In this document: one piece after another, positions 52,675 through 63,699 of the stretch
Layout: each line of letters begins with the position of its first letter
Position numbering within the stretch: position 1 is the stretch's first letter
NCBI RefSeq assembly: GCF_025947345.1
Contig: NZ_CP110011.1
Location: forward strand, 372,001 to 436,000
Reading direction: 5' to 3'
Origin: Flavobacterium sp. N502536
Lineage (GTDB): Bacteria; Bacteroidota; Bacteroidia; Flavobacteriales; Flavobacteriaceae
DNA: 64,000 nt
Made by a program: the position numbers and the translations under genes
The notes under the pieces: generated by a model
Told to the model about the DNA's origin: nothing
The model's input: the letters and a program-made list of their open reading frames with translations, nothing else
Databases searched by the model: none

Positions 52675-53125
52675 GAATTATTTAATGATATTACAGTTTT
52701 GACAATAAATGCGGCTATCTCTCGATAATTAACTAAAGAAAAGCTTTTGAGGTTTTGTATGATAAGTATTAGAAAAATTACACTCTTGCGGATGTTATTC
52801 AAAATTCAATCGTAACAAAAAAAACAATTTTGCGACAAACTGGAAGTTCAGTTTGGTTGTTTTTTCATAAACATTGAAGAACTGAGACAAAATTACTCGA
52901 AATAGGATTTGATTTTATTAATAATGAAGTGAAACAGAAATATTAAAAGTAAATTAACAAATCCGAAGAATTTTGCGTCTTTATATTTGTTAAATTGCGC
53001 CCCTGTAATTGAAGATGCCCCTCGTACTACATATTCTTCGAAAAACTCTTGTAAAATGGGCTGGAGAAAGGTTTTGGGCCGAAAGTCAAAATAAAAAAAA
53101 CGCTAAAAGAGAAACAAAAAAATCA

Positions 53126-54109
53126 ATGAATACAACAAAAGCTTCCATTATTGCTATTGGAGGATATGTACCGGAAACGGTTTTAAGCAATACTGATTTA
53201 GAAAAAAGAATAGATACAACAGATGAGTGGATCACATCAAGAACAGGCATAAAAGAAAGACGCATACTGGACGACCCGGCACTGGCAACCTCAGATATGG
53301 CTTCTTTCGCCATTAAAGACTTAGTAGAAAACTATGATATAAATCCTCTGGATGTAGATTGCCTTATACTGGCAACTTCAACACCCGACCATATTCTTAC
53401 CCCCGCTGCCAGTTTGGTATGCGAAAAAGCAGGCCTGAAAAATGCCTGGGGATTTGACCTTAACGCGGCCTGCAGTGGCTTTTTGTACGCTCTTTCGGTA
53501 GGCGCAAGTTTTATTGAAAGCGGCCGATACAAAAATGTTATTGTGGTTGGAGCCGATAAAATGAGTTCGATCGTGAACTATGAAGACCGAAACAGCTGTA
53601 TTTTATTTGGTGACGGTGCAGGTGCGGTACTTTTACAGCCTAATACGGAAGGACACGGTATACAGCAGAACATTTTCAGAACAGACGGAACAGGTGCAGA
53701 ATTCCTTTCTGTACGTGCCGGAGGTTCTCTTTTATCAACAACAGAAGAAACCATTCAAAACAAACAACACTTTGTACATCAGGAAGGAAGAACCGTTTTT
53801 AAACATGCGGTGAGAAACATGAGCGGTACTTCTAAAGAGCTAATGGAAAAAGCTTCATTGACTCCGGATATGATAGACTGGGTTATTCCACATCAGGCTA
53901 ACTTAAGAATCATTCAGGCAGTAAGTGAAGAAGTTGGTATTCCTATTGAAAAGTTTAAAGTAAACATTCAAAAATACGGTAACACTACGGCAGCAACTAT
54001 TCCACTATGTCTTTGGGATTTCAAAAAAGATTTTAAAAAAGGAGATAACATTGTTATTACAGCTTTTGGAGCAGGATTTTCCTGGGGCAGTATGTACATC
54101 AAATGGTAA
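53126..54109 (+). CDS. fabH: Beta-ketoacyl-ACP synthase III
   Basis: 327 aa from ATG 53126, chosen since the longer frame begins with a stretch lacking conservation with FabH, whose start is normally MNTxKA-ITAIGGYVPE. The catalytic Cys116 (NAACSGFLYAL), the His of PHQANLRI and the Asn of YGNTTAATIP form the FabH Cys-His-Asn triad. FabH condenses acyl-CoA with malonyl-ACP, starting fatty acid synthesis and setting iso-branched chains in Bacteroidota. It stands alone here, ending at a terminator. Confidence 0.93.
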   Translation: MNTTKASIIAIGGYVPETVLSNTDLEKRIDTTDEWITSRTGIKERRILDDPALATSDMASFAIKDLVENYDINPLDVDCLILATSTPDHILTPAASLVCEKAGLKNAWGFDLNAACSGFLYALSVGASFIESGRYKNVIVVGADKMSSIVNYEDRNSCILFGDGAGAVLLQPNTEGHGIQQNIFRTDGTGAEFLSVRAGGSLLSTTEETIQNKQHFVHQEGRTVFKHAVRNMSGTSKELMEKASLTPDMIDWVIPHQANLRIIQAVSEEVGIPIEKFKVNIQKYGNTTAATIPLCLWDFKKDFKKGDNIVITAFGAGFSWGSMYIKW

Positions 54110-54184
54110 ATACTATACAAAAACATTACACTATATTCTTATGATGCCGTATTACTAATCATAAGATCAAAATCGATTTTAAAC

Positions 54185-54223
54185 AAAAAACAATCAGTAC
54201 GTACTTCATACTGATTGTTTTTT
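54185..54223 (+). terminator. Rho-independent terminator after fabH
   Basis: A perfect 15-bp stem (54185-54199 with 54209-54223, AAAAAACAATCAGTA) around CGTACTTCA, ending in T8. No other feature in the gap to 54320. Confidence 0.88.
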
Positions 54224-54320
54224 TTATGGGTATAACTTAAACTAGAAATGCCTCTGACAATTTCTTATTCGGGTACTTTAACTAAATTTTCTGCCAATGG
54301 GCAACTTGATTAAAAGCCTT

Positions 54321-55688
54321 TTAAAGACCCGCAATCTGTCCCGCTATCATTTTTCCGTTGAAAAACACACCTTCTCTTTTGGGTAAACGGGCTACTGCTT
54401 CGGCCGAACAACTTGCTTTTACCAAAATAAAATGAGCGTCATCTCCGGCCGCCGGCCATACGCGTACGCCTGCATCATTAAGCGGCAACACCTCATTTGT
54501 GGTGGCAATATGCAAAGCACGGCTCAAATTGTATTCATCGGTCCAGCCATAAAGCTGTGCACATAATTTTGCTTTTTCCAGCATGTCACAGGTTCCAAAA
54601 GGCATCCAGTGGTCTACAATACTGTCGGTACCCGTCATCAGTTTTACACCGTACTTCTTTAAAGTCGGAATAGGCATGATGGTTTTTCCGATTGGCACTG
54701 TCGAAATTACGCCTATACCCAGTGCTCCCATTTTTTCGGCAATTCCTTCTAAATCTTTCGGATCCATTCTGGCCAGCGCAAAACCATGACTGATATAGGT
54801 TTTTCCTTGTAGTTGTTTGTTCTCTTCGGTTCTTTTGATGATATATTCGATAGCCGATTTTCCTGAAGGAGGCGATTCGTGCAAATGTATGTCAATGCCT
54901 TTATTGTGGTCTATCGCGATCTGAAACATGCTGTCAAGCGATTTCTCCATATTTCCGTCAACAGTTGTAGGATCAAGTCCGCCAATAAAATCTACGCCCA
55001 TTTTTGCAGCTTCTCTCAGTAAAGGTTCTGATTGTGAATATAAAATTCCATGCTGTGGAAAAGCCACAATCTCCCATCCAAAACTGTCTTTGTTATTCTC
55101 CAAAGCTGCCAATAAATGCTCGAGACTTTTTAATCCGCTCACAGGATCAATATTACACTGACAACGGGCAAAATAACTCCCCTGACTTTTCATGAGCTGA
55201 ATGGCCTGCTCTGCTTTGTATTGAGAATCAACAAGCAGTTCCGGAATTATTTTTTGCTCCAGCGTAATCATGTCTTTTACCGTGAATCCCTTTCTTGGTG
55301 CGGCATTCCATTTTCCACCGTAAAATGTTTTATCAATATGGATGTGCATGTCACGCAATCCCGGAAGCATCAAAAGACCTTTAGCATCTACTTTTTTTAG
55401 TTTCCCATCAGGTTTGGCGGTGGTAATATTTTTAATTTTTCCATCCGCTATATGCACATTGTACAAACTGGTTTTGGTCGCAATTACTTCTTTTTTTTCA
55501 TTGTACTCAAAACCGTCTTCCAGTCTTACATTGGTTAAAATATATTCTTTCGCAGCGGCTGTTATATGTTCCGGTTCTTCTATAGAATGTGCCATTGCGG
55601 TACCGCCTATTCCGGAAAACAATGCAGCTCCAGTTGCTGCAGCTCCCATTCTTAAAAATTGTTTTCGATTTATTGTGTTGTCGCTCAT
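54321..55688 (-). CDS. Exported metal-dependent amidohydrolase (cytosine-deaminase-like)
   Basis: 455 aa. The N-terminus looks like an export signal with a Tat-like NRKQFLRMG before a hydrophobic Ala/Gly stretch. The amidohydrolase TIM barrel has the metal-binding LPGLRDMHIHIDKTF (HxH), HLHESPPSGK and ISHGFA histidines, and TGTDSIVDHW with the last Asp. The latter set is typical for cytosine-deaminase and related enzymes that hydrolyse C-N bonds in cyclic substrates. The exact substrate is unknown. An AraC-family gene upstream on the same strand, 96 bp away, may regulate it. Confidence 0.8.
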   Translation of the reverse strand: MSDNTINRKQFLRMGAAATGAALFSGIGGTAMAHSIEEPEHITAAAKEYILTNVRLEDGFEYNEKKEVIATKTSLYNVHIADGKIKNITTAKPDGKLKKVDAKGLLMLPGLRDMHIHIDKTFYGGKWNAAPRKGFTVKDMITLEQKIIPELLVDSQYKAEQAIQLMKSQGSYFARCQCNIDPVSGLKSLEHLLAALENNKDSFGWEIVAFPQHGILYSQSEPLLREAAKMGVDFIGGLDPTTVDGNMEKSLDSMFQIAIDHNKGIDIHLHESPPSGKSAIEYIIKRTEENKQLQGKTYISHGFALARMDPKDLEGIAEKMGALGIGVISTVPIGKTIMPIPTLKKYGVKLMTGTDSIVDHWMPFGTCDMLEKAKLCAQLYGWTDEYNLSRALHIATTNEVLPLNDAGVRVWPAAGDDAHFILVKASCSAEAVARLPKREGVFFNGKMIAGQIAGL

Positions 55689-55784
55689 TGGTTAATAGTG
55701 TGAAATATTCCTGAGAAACCAGCCCTCAAAAAATAATGGTGAACTGCAAAATTCACCTAATTTTTTAAAACTAAAACAGGAAGA

Positions 55785-56657
55785 TTAATGATAAGAATGG
55801 TACAGATTATAATTTTCCTTAAAATCGGTTGGTGTTTTCCCTATGTATTTTTTGAAAACTTTGGCAAAATAGCCATTATCATTAAAACCCAACTGATAGG
55901 CAATTTCTTTTACCGACAAATCAGTACTGATTAACAATCGTTTGGCTTCAAGAATGGTTCTTTCTTTAATAACATCGCCAGCCGATTTGTTCAGGAATTT
56001 TTGGGAAAGAATATTTAGATAATTAGAAGTCACATTCAACTCCCCGGCATAAAAGTTTACCGAGAATTGGGTTGTAAAATGATCTTCAATCAGTGTCTTG
56101 AACTTTTTTATAATTTTTTCTGATTTGGCCGCAACATCATGATCCGGAAATTGCAGAACGTAATCCTTTTGCAATACTTTAAACAGCAGATGCAATCTCA
56201 GCAGCACTATTTCTTTGGTCAACAAATCATCTTGAAGTAAATCTGATTCGATTTCTTCCAGCTGGCTTTTAATTTTCTGAAAACTGCTTTTGTTTAGGGA
56301 AAGGCAGAAGGGCGAACTCTGTCCGAAAAATGGCAGCTGCGATAAATTAGAAAAAACAGTCATGATCGCAGGAGAAATCATCAGCTGAAAACCATTCGTA
56401 TTTACATCAAGCGACCAATTGTGTACCTGTCCGGCTCCCACAAAATGAATCTGATAATCGGCTACTTTGGTTTGTTTAAAATCTACACTATGAAATCCGG
56501 AACCATTCTCTACCATAAAAACAAGATAGAAATCGTGTTTATGAGGCTGTTCAAACTCATTGCGTCCTTTAACACTGTGCCGAAACAGGGTGATACCAAA
56601 CGTTTGTTCGCCAAGTATATTTAAAACAGACAAAGTTGGAATCGCATTTTTGCTCAA
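55785..56657 (-). CDS. AraC-family transcriptional regulator
   Basis: 290 aa. An N-terminal cupin-like sensing domain (about residues 20-150: HKHDFYLVFMVENGSGFHSVDF) is joined to a C-terminal double helix-turn-helix: INVTSNYLNILSQKFLNKSAGDVIKERTI-type first HTH and LSVKEIAYQLGFNDNGYFAKVFKKYIGKTPTDF, the AraC signature. It probably regulates the adjacent amidohydrolase gene, which is transcribed in the same direction, or the GAG cluster on the right. The ligand is unknown. Confidence 0.88.
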   Translation of the reverse strand: MSKNAIPTLSVLNILGEQTFGITLFRHSVKGRNEFEQPHKHDFYLVFMVENGSGFHSVDFKQTKVADYQIHFVGAGQVHNWSLDVNTNGFQLMISPAIMTVFSNLSQLPFFGQSSPFCLSLNKSSFQKIKSQLEEIESDLLQDDLLTKEIVLLRLHLLFKVLQKDYVLQFPDHDVAAKSEKIIKKFKTLIEDHFTTQFSVNFYAGELNVTSNYLNILSQKFLNKSAGDVIKERTILEAKRLLISTDLSVKEIAYQLGFNDNGYFAKVFKKYIGKTPTDFKENYNLYHSYH

Positions 56658-56734
56658 AGGAATTGATCGTGTTGGTTAGCTATTTTCAAAATTATGTAAT
56701 TAATCAATAAGTAGCCTGTTGAACCTGATTATTT

Positions 56735-56978
56735 TTAACACCAAGAAACTATAGATTATACTTCGTCGAAAAGGCGTTTCACTTAAAATAAAACTTAAGA
56801 GATTTTAGAATGAAGATTAACGATTTTTGATTTTGCATAACCTTAATTTTCTCACGCAGATCTGGCAGATGGAGCAGATTTTTTGCTAATCATTTTAATC
56901 CTTTAATCTGTGGCTATTATTTTAACACATAGAAACATAGGTTATACTTCGCGGAAAAGTCATTTCACTTAAAATAAA
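56735..56978. repeat. Two approximately 57-bp direct repeats in a 616-bp gap
   Basis: TTAACACCAAGAAACTATAG... (56735-56792) and TTAACACATAGAAACATAGG... (56922-56978) both continue with TTATACTTCG, an AAAAG, TTTCACTTAAAATAAA ending. Between them is CACGCAGATCTGGCAGATGG-type sequence, a class of non-coding interspersed DNA common in Flavobacterium intergenic regions. The whole gap 56658-57273 shows no gene; promoter elements for the GH88 gene must lie toward its right end. Confidence 0.6.
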
Positions 56979-57273
56979 TCACAGAGCATTATCTAAAAAA
57001 AAATATATTTGTAAGATCTATCTTAATTTTAAGTTTTAGAGTTATGCTTCACGGGCTTAGCAAAATTTAAAAACCACATCCACCACTCCCGGGAAATCAA
57101 CTATTGAAAGAACCGGATTCTTCCAAAAACTCTTTTTAATGCTGTAAAAACAGACTGTTTAAACAAATTTAAAAGTTTTATGATAAAAACTGAAAGACGA
57201 TTTTGAATCTCAAATCTAACTTCGCTTCATCAAAGCATTAGAACGAACAGATCATAAATCTAAAAGAGTACAC

Positions 57274-58476
57274 ATGAAAAAAAACCTAAGCTTATTAGTA
57301 GCAATCTTTGCTATTACCATAAACTCATTTGCCAATCTCAAACCCGAAGACCCATCATTAGTTTGGTTTAAAAAAACAACCGAAACTATCCGTTTCCAGT
57401 TAAACAAAGCTGCGCAGACTTACAAACCGGGTAAAAATCCACGTTCTGTAAATCCTGACGGAACGGTACGATTAGCCGGTTTAACAGACTGGACTACCGG
57501 TTTTTTTCCGGGAAGTCTGTGGTACGGCTATGAACTCACCGGGGATAAGATTTTGGCGGAAGAGGCTAAAAAGTTTACGCTTGCTTTAGATTCGATTCGA
57601 AATATAAAAAACACGCATGATGTAGGTTTTATGCTGTACAGTTCTTATGGAAATGCTTACCGAATTACCGGTGACAAGACTTATCTTCCGGTACTGGCTG
57701 ATGGAGCAGCAAATCTTTATGCCCGCTTTAGTCCAACCGTAGGAGCCATTCGTTCCTGGGATTTTACCTGGCTGCATTATCCGGTGATTATCGACAATAT
57801 GATGAACCTTGAATATTTGTACTGGAGTGCCAATGCGTTTGACAAACCGGAATATGCCACCGCAGCCAATACGCACGCGCTGACCACCATAAAAAATCAT
57901 TTTAGAAAAGATTTCAGTTCGTATCATTTGGTTGATTATGACCCAAAAACGGGTAAGGTTTTGCGTAAAGGAACACATCAGGGTGTTACTGACGATTCGG
58001 CTTGGGCACGAGGTCAGGCTTGGGGATTATACGGATACACCATGTGTTATGCCAATACCAAAAACCCGAAGTTTTTACAACAGGCCGAAAACATTGCTGC
58101 TTTCCTTATGAACCATCCGCGTATGCCAAAAGATAAAATACCGGTTTGGGATTTTGATGTGCACAACGCCATGGACACTGCTGAACTTGCTCCCAGAGAC
58201 GCTTCGGCAGCAGCCGTAATTGCTTCAGCCCTGCTTGATTTGAGTACTCAGGTTAAGGATGGAAAAAAATATGCCCAATATGCCGAAGAGATTCTGAAAT
58301 CCTTATCCTCTGATGCCTACCTCGCGAAACCGGGAGAAAACAATTATTTTTTACTGAAACACAGCGTGGGTGCTTTTTTATACAATTCAGAAATTGATAC
58401 TCCACTTGATTATGCCGATTACTATTATCTCGAAGCTTTAAAAAGATACGCAGCCCTTAAAAAAATTGAAATCTGA
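57274..58476 (+). CDS. GH88 unsaturated glucuronyl hydrolase
   Basis: 400 aa with a signal peptide ending NSFAN. (Alpha/alpha)6-barrel with the two GH88 aspartates in place: Asp116 (NTHDVGFMLYSSYG) and Asp174 (HYPVIIDNMMNLEYLYW), 58 residues apart as expected (61 in the Bacillus enzyme). It removes the unsaturated 4,5-uronic acid from the ends of oligosaccharides made by polysaccharide lyases. The PL8 and PL12 genes that follow would generate precisely such products from glycosaminoglycans. Confidence 0.9.
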   Translation: MKKNLSLLVAIFAITINSFANLKPEDPSLVWFKKTTETIRFQLNKAAQTYKPGKNPRSVNPDGTVRLAGLTDWTTGFFPGSLWYGYELTGDKILAEEAKKFTLALDSIRNIKNTHDVGFMLYSSYGNAYRITGDKTYLPVLADGAANLYARFSPTVGAIRSWDFTWLHYPVIIDNMMNLEYLYWSANAFDKPEYATAANTHALTTIKNHFRKDFSSYHLVDYDPKTGKVLRKGTHQGVTDDSAWARGQAWGLYGYTMCYANTKNPKFLQQAENIAAFLMNHPRMPKDKIPVWDFDVHNAMDTAELAPRDASAAAVIASALLDLSTQVKDGKKYAQYAEEILKSLSSDAYLAKPGENNYFLLKHSVGAFLYNSEIDTPLDYADYYYLEALKRYAALKKIEI

Positions 58477-58645
58477 AAGGAACCGTTCATGCGATAAGCT
58501 GTTTGCGTAAAAGAAATAAAAACAGGAAGTTCTTTTGTTTAGAAATTACAAAAAAAATATTGGCCAAAACTATTAACTGTTTGCCAAAAAAACCACTGAC
58601 AGTATTTTTTTCAAATAATTCCAAACCCAACAACTTCATTACAAG

Positions 58646-58686
58646 CCCGCAAAACCTCCGATTCTAACCGTCGGAAGTTTTGCGGG
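58646..58686. other. Hairpin between GH88 and PL8 genes
   Basis: CCCGCAAAACCTCCGA pairs with TCGGAAGTTTTGCGGG (58646-58661 with 58671-58686, one mismatch). There is no T-run after it, so it is likely a mRNA stabiliser or an attenuator-like structure rather than a strict terminator. Confidence 0.55.
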
Positions 58687-58747
58687 TTAGCTGCTAAGAA
58701 TACCACACAATAAATTACTAACCACTAATCTATTAATAACCACTCTT

Positions 58748-61529
58748 ATGCACAAAAAATTCCTTTTATCCGTCGGGCTAATAGCCTTAGTTTTTAACTT
58801 TTCGTACGCTCAGCTGAGTGTTGTAAACGAAATTGCCGTCAAATATCGAAACTGGCTCACGGGCGAGAATCTCGATTATTCTAAAACGCAGGTCAACGAA
58901 AGATACAGCCGTTATCTCAGCAATGGCATCGCTGCCAAAAACCTCTCGGCATACGACTTTGCCAATCCCGGCCGGTATGGAATTTTACGGTTGGTGCCGA
59001 TCAGACTGCGTATCAGGTTTTGGTCGAACAAAAGCTCATCCGTTTAGTCTTTTTGTACCAGCTGAAAGGCTCAGCCGCCAGTCCCAATCCCGATTACCAC
59101 AGTCCTGCATTACGAGATTCTATTCTGGCACTTTTCAACTATATGAAAGCAAAAGGCATCAGCAGCACTACTGATTTTGCTTATGTTTCCATTCCTGCCA
59201 CCGAAGAAGTAATTACCAGCGGTCACGGGATATGTTTGCGCTCCTCAGGATATGCTACTGCCGTTTTTTTGATGAAAGACGAACTGGTTGCTGCCGGAGA
59301 ATTTGCACATCATCTCGGAGCACTTAAAAGCCTAACCGCTTTTATTTCGCCGGATTATCCCAACTTCAATTTCACCAATCCCGGTTACAATTCCGATGTT
59401 ATCCGTTCTTCGATTCAGCAACGATTTTGTTATGTACTGGCTCAGGACGATGCTTCAACTACAAAAGTGACTGATATGGATTTCCTGAAACGATTTATCG
59501 ACAATGCGCTCAAAATAAGCAACGGCTGGAACGATTGTATTAAACCCGATTTTATTACCTATCATCACAGAGGTGCTTATTCTAACTCGTATGGAGTCGA
59601 AGCGCTGCAACAATCTTCGATCATGAATATGATGCTGAAAAACACTTCTTATGAATTAAATCCTGAAGCACAAAGCAATCTCAAAAATGCCATTTTAAAC
59701 TATAGTAAGTTTAGTAAGGGTTTTGAAATGCCTTTAGGTCTTGCCGGAAGATTCCCCACCAACACTGATGCGCTAAACGATTTGAGACCCGCACTGGCTA
59801 CTTTATATGTAACCGATCCTGTTGCCAATCTGGAAGCGGGAAGAGAATTTGTCCGACTCTGGGCACTCTCTGCAACCGCCAATACCGCTTTACTGAGACA
59901 AACTGCCCTATCGATCACACTGGTTTATACACCGGGTGGTGTGATGGACATCATGCAGACTTTAAATGCCGGAATTAGCCCTCTCCCTGAAATAACCGAA
60001 GGTCAATTTAATTTCCCCTTTGCCGGATTGAGCGTTCACAAATACAATGGTTATCAAGCGAGTATCAAAGGAACCAGTAAACACATCTGGCATTTTGAGG
60101 ATTCGGCCACCGAGAATGTTTTTGGAAGATATACCTCTGCAGGTGCTATGGAATTGCTGACAACAGGAGTTCCCGTAACCCGCATCTCAAACGGATATAC
60201 CGAAAATGGCTGGGATTGGTCGCATCTTCCCGGAACAACGGTTGCGTATCTTCCGCTAAACATACTTGAAACGGGGAATATGAGAGAAATGAACGGAAAA
60301 TCCTTTCTGGCAGTAGGCTCTTTAGACCATAACGGTGTTTTTGGTATGGATTATAAAGATTACAATTCGGCTACCGGAATGACGGCTTTGAAGTCTAATT
60401 TCTTCTTCAAAAATATGATTCTCTGTCTGGGTTCTAATATCAAGGATACCAACGGAACCTACCCTATTCATACCACTCTGTTTCAAACAGCACTGGCCAA
60501 CACGGCAACAGCGACTTATGTTAACGGTACAGCTACTACAGGCAATACTTTTACCCTTACCCAAACGGGAAGTTTTTGGGCAACAGATGCCATAGGCAAT
60601 GGCTACGTTGTTCCGGGCAATTCAAGCAATACCGATGCTGTCACCATTAACCGACTGGAGCAAAACTCCCGCAACAACAGCAACACCGCCAATACTTCGG
60701 GTAATTTTACCACTGCCTTTATCAATCATGGAACTGCCCGGTTTCAGCCAAATTTCAATACGCGGTTGTACTTCAGGGCGGACAAACCACTACACAGCAA
60801 CTGGCTGCTAATTTTGCTTCCTATTTTAAAATTTACCATCAAAACAGTCAGGCGCACATTGTGCAATACCTGCCGGACGCCCTATTTGGTTATGTTATTT
60901 TTACTCCCAATACGGTGTTTGCTTATGATGTGGTGGTAAGTACAGACAAACCAGCTGCCGTTATGACCCAAAAAACAGACAATGGAAACAAATTAAAAGT
61001 CAGCCTCACCAATCCAAACTTAGGGCTTTTGGCTTCCAATGAAACGTACACCTGGAGTCAGATTAGTGGTCAGAACTCCATTCTAAACCGAGTAGCACAG
61101 ACAGATCCGGTAAAGTTAACACTTGCGGGTCAGTGGGAATTGGCCGCACCAGCCTCAAATATAACCACCGCTATCAATGGCGCTAATACAGTCGTTACTT
61201 TTAATACTATTAACGGACTTACAATTCAAACCGAGCTGGTAAAATCGTCCTCATTGGGTATCCATGATCCTATGGAACAAACTTCGAAAGATTTAACCGT
61301 AATTGTAGCTCCCAATCCTTCCCGAGCTGATTTTAAAGTCAATGTTACGGGTGAGCCCGGACTGCCTATTTTTGTAAATGTCTTCGACACTTTAGGAAAA
61401 CGTATCAACTCCCTAAAATCAGACTACGGGCAAACAATTGTTCTGGGAACTGACTGGAGCCCCGGAATCTACTTTGTCGAAATACGTCAGGGCAAACAAA
61501 AGAAGACCGTTAAATTAATGAAACAATAA
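58748..61529 (+). pseudogene. Polysaccharide lyase family 8 (chondroitin/hyaluronate lyase-like), broken by two frameshifts
   Basis: The three pieces 58748-about 58980, about 58980-60765 and about 60765-61529 read as one protein of roughly 925 aa when two single-base losses are restored: near 58978 (NPGR then WNFTVGADQTAYQVLVEQKL) and near 60765 (FQPNFNT then VVLQGGQTTTQQLAANFASY). PL8 features: signal peptide ending SYAQ, helical alpha-barrel, YHHRGAYSNSYG with His and Tyr of the catalytic site 9 residues apart, then beta-sheets, and a T9SS C-terminal sorting domain (VAPNPSRADFKVNV...GIYFVEIRQGKQKK). PL8 enzymes cleave hyaluronate, chondroitin or related polymers. Either a recent pseudogene or assembly errors. 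Confidence 0.82.
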
Positions 61530-61567
61530 ACTGAATTTGCAATTCTAAAAACAAGAACGAAATACTA

Positions 61568-63550
61568 ATGAAAAACCTAAAAAAAACGATACACTTATTG
61601 CTGTTATTCACCCTCCCTTATTTTGCTCAGGCACAGGAAAAACCGGTGACAAAAGAAAGCTTTGAGGTGGTCAACCTTCACTATCCGGGCTTAGAAAAAG
61701 TAAACCAGCTTTTTACTTCCGGTAAATACGATGAAGCGGCCAAAGCTTTGCTCAATTATTACCGCGAGCGAAAAAACATCAAAAATCCCGATTTTAATGT
61801 AGGCGATGAAACTCGATTTAGAGGAAAGGATATCGGAAAAGCCAATCAGTTAAAAGCCGATAATGCTCTGTTGCATCAATTTCAGCCTCACAAAGGTTAC
61901 GGCTATTTTGATTACGGAACCGATATTAACTGGGATTACTGGCCGATAAAAGACAATGAAGTGCGCTGGCAGCTGCATCGCGTAACCTGGTGGCAGTCGA
62001 TGGGAATGGCCTACAGAAGCAGTGGAGAGGAGAAATATGCCAAAGAATGGGTATTCCAGTTTCGCGATTGGGAGAAAAAAAACTATTTAGGACGTACGAA
62101 AGAAAATGACCAATTTGCCTGGCGTCCGTTAGAAGTATCAGAGCGCATACAAAGCCTTCCGGGAACCTTCAACCTGTTTGTCGTTTCACCGAATTTCACA
62201 CCCGCTTTTTTGATGGAATTCCTAAACAGCTTTACCAAACAGACGGCTTATATTCCTAAAAATTACAGCAAAGAAGGCAACCACTTATTATTTGAAGCAC
62301 AGCGTGTCCTGGGAGCAGGAGCTTTTTTTCCGGAACTCAAACCGGCAGAAGAATGGCGTAAAAGCGGCATCGAAATACTCAATCGTGAAATAAAATTACA
62401 AGTACTTCCTGACGGTGTCCAATGGGAACTTTCACCCATTTATCATGTTGCCTGTATCGATATTTTTATGAAAGCTTACAACTCGGCTAAAATGGCGGGA
62501 GTGCTAAAAGAATTCCCCGAAAGCTACAGCAAAACAATCGAAAAAATGATCGTTGCAACGGCCAATATCTCTTTCCCCGATTACAGTACACCGATGTTTG
62601 GCGATTCCTGGATCTTCGATAAAAATGTCAGAATAAAACAATTTCTAAACTGGTCAAAAGTGTTTCCTGAAAACCAACTCCTAAAGTATTTGGGTACAGC
62701 TGGTGCCGAAGGACAATTACCCAATTATAAATCTCATGCCTTATCAGACGGAGGTTTCTATACTTTCAGAAACGGATGGAACGATAAATCAACGGTTATG
62801 ATTGTTAAAGCGGGCCCACCGGCCGAATTCCATGCACAACCCGACAACGGTACGTTTGAACTTTGGGTAAACGGACGCAATTTTACTCCAGATACGGGCT
62901 GTTATATTTACAGCGGTGATGCTGAGGTAACCAAAATGAGAAACTGGTACCGTCAGACCAGAGTACACAGCACCCTAACACTCGACAATCAGAACATGGT
63001 CATTACCAAAGCCAAAGAAAATAACTGGAATACCTCTAAAAACTTAGACATACTCACCTATACCAATCCAAGTTATACCGACTTAAACCACCAGCGCACT
63101 GTTCTTTTTATAGATGAGAAGTACTTTTTAATTTTAGATAAAGCAATTGGAAAAGCTACCGGAAATTTGGGAGTTCACTTTCAATTAAAAGAAGACAGTA
63201 AACCCGTTTTCAACAAAACAAACAATAGTGTTACCACTACCTACGAAGATGGCAACAATCTTTTGATACAATCCTTAAACACCGATAAAGTAACCCTAAA
63301 CGAAGAAGACGGCAAAGTTTCCTATCAGTATGCCAAAGAAATTACACGCCCCGCTTTTGTTTTTGAAAAGTCGAAAAGCACTGCTGCAACACAAAGTTTT
63401 ATTACAATAGTTTATCCGTATGATGGCAATAAAGCTCCGGAGATCAGCATTAAAATGAATAAAGCTAATGATTTCGAAAAGGGAATTATTGATCTAAGTT
63501 TACAAATTAATGGCAAAAAAAGTGAGGTAAAAACAAATCTGAAAGAATAA
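61568..63550 (+). CDS. PL12-like heparinase II/III family lyase
   Basis: 660 aa with a signal peptide ending FAQAQ. The N-terminal part is a helical (alpha/alpha) toroid; the C-terminal part is a beta-sandwich heparinase II/III domain. Motifs: NHLLFEAQRVLGAG (Asn-His), WELSPIYHVACIDIFMKAY (Tyr-His) and GPPAEFHAQPDNGTFELWVNGRNFTPDTG (His and Asn-Gly) containing the catalytic Tyr and His of the family. PL12 enzymes cut heparan sulfate-like polymers. It would feed the GH88 enzyme. Confidence 0.85.
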   Translation: MKNLKKTIHLLLLFTLPYFAQAQEKPVTKESFEVVNLHYPGLEKVNQLFTSGKYDEAAKALLNYYRERKNIKNPDFNVGDETRFRGKDIGKANQLKADNALLHQFQPHKGYGYFDYGTDINWDYWPIKDNEVRWQLHRVTWWQSMGMAYRSSGEEKYAKEWVFQFRDWEKKNYLGRTKENDQFAWRPLEVSERIQSLPGTFNLFVVSPNFTPAFLMEFLNSFTKQTAYIPKNYSKEGNHLLFEAQRVLGAGAFFPELKPAEEWRKSGIEILNREIKLQVLPDGVQWELSPIYHVACIDIFMKAYNSAKMAGVLKEFPESYSKTIEKMIVATANISFPDYSTPMFGDSWIFDKNVRIKQFLNWSKVFPENQLLKYLGTAGAEGQLPNYKSHALSDGGFYTFRNGWNDKSTVMIVKAGPPAEFHAQPDNGTFELWVNGRNFTPDTGCYIYSGDAEVTKMRNWYRQTRVHSTLTLDNQNMVITKAKENNWNTSKNLDILTYTNPSYTDLNHQRTVLFIDEKYFLILDKAIGKATGNLGVHFQLKEDSKPVFNKTNNSVTTTYEDGNNLLIQSLNTDKVTLNEEDGKVSYQYAKEITRPAFVFEKSKSTAATQSFITIVYPYDGNKAPEISIKMNKANDFEKGIIDLSLQINGKKSEVKTNLKE

Positions 63551-63586
63551 GAAAATGTAATTTTTCTTCAAATAATATGTTTTATA

Positions 63587-63618
63587 AAGGCGTCTAAATT
63601 TTTAGACGCCTTTTTTTT
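63587..63618 (+). terminator. Rho-independent terminator after the PL12 gene
   Basis: AAGGCGTCTAAA pairs with TTTAGACGCCTT (63587-63598 with 63601-63612, the innermost A/T bases forming the loop), followed by T-rich bases to 63618. It closes the GAG cluster. Confidence 0.85.
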
Positions 63619-63699
63619 GGGGACCTGCTAATTACCGGATAATTCCTTCCTAAAACCCTTTTTATCTGTTTTTTCATTACTATTTTATCCATCATACTA

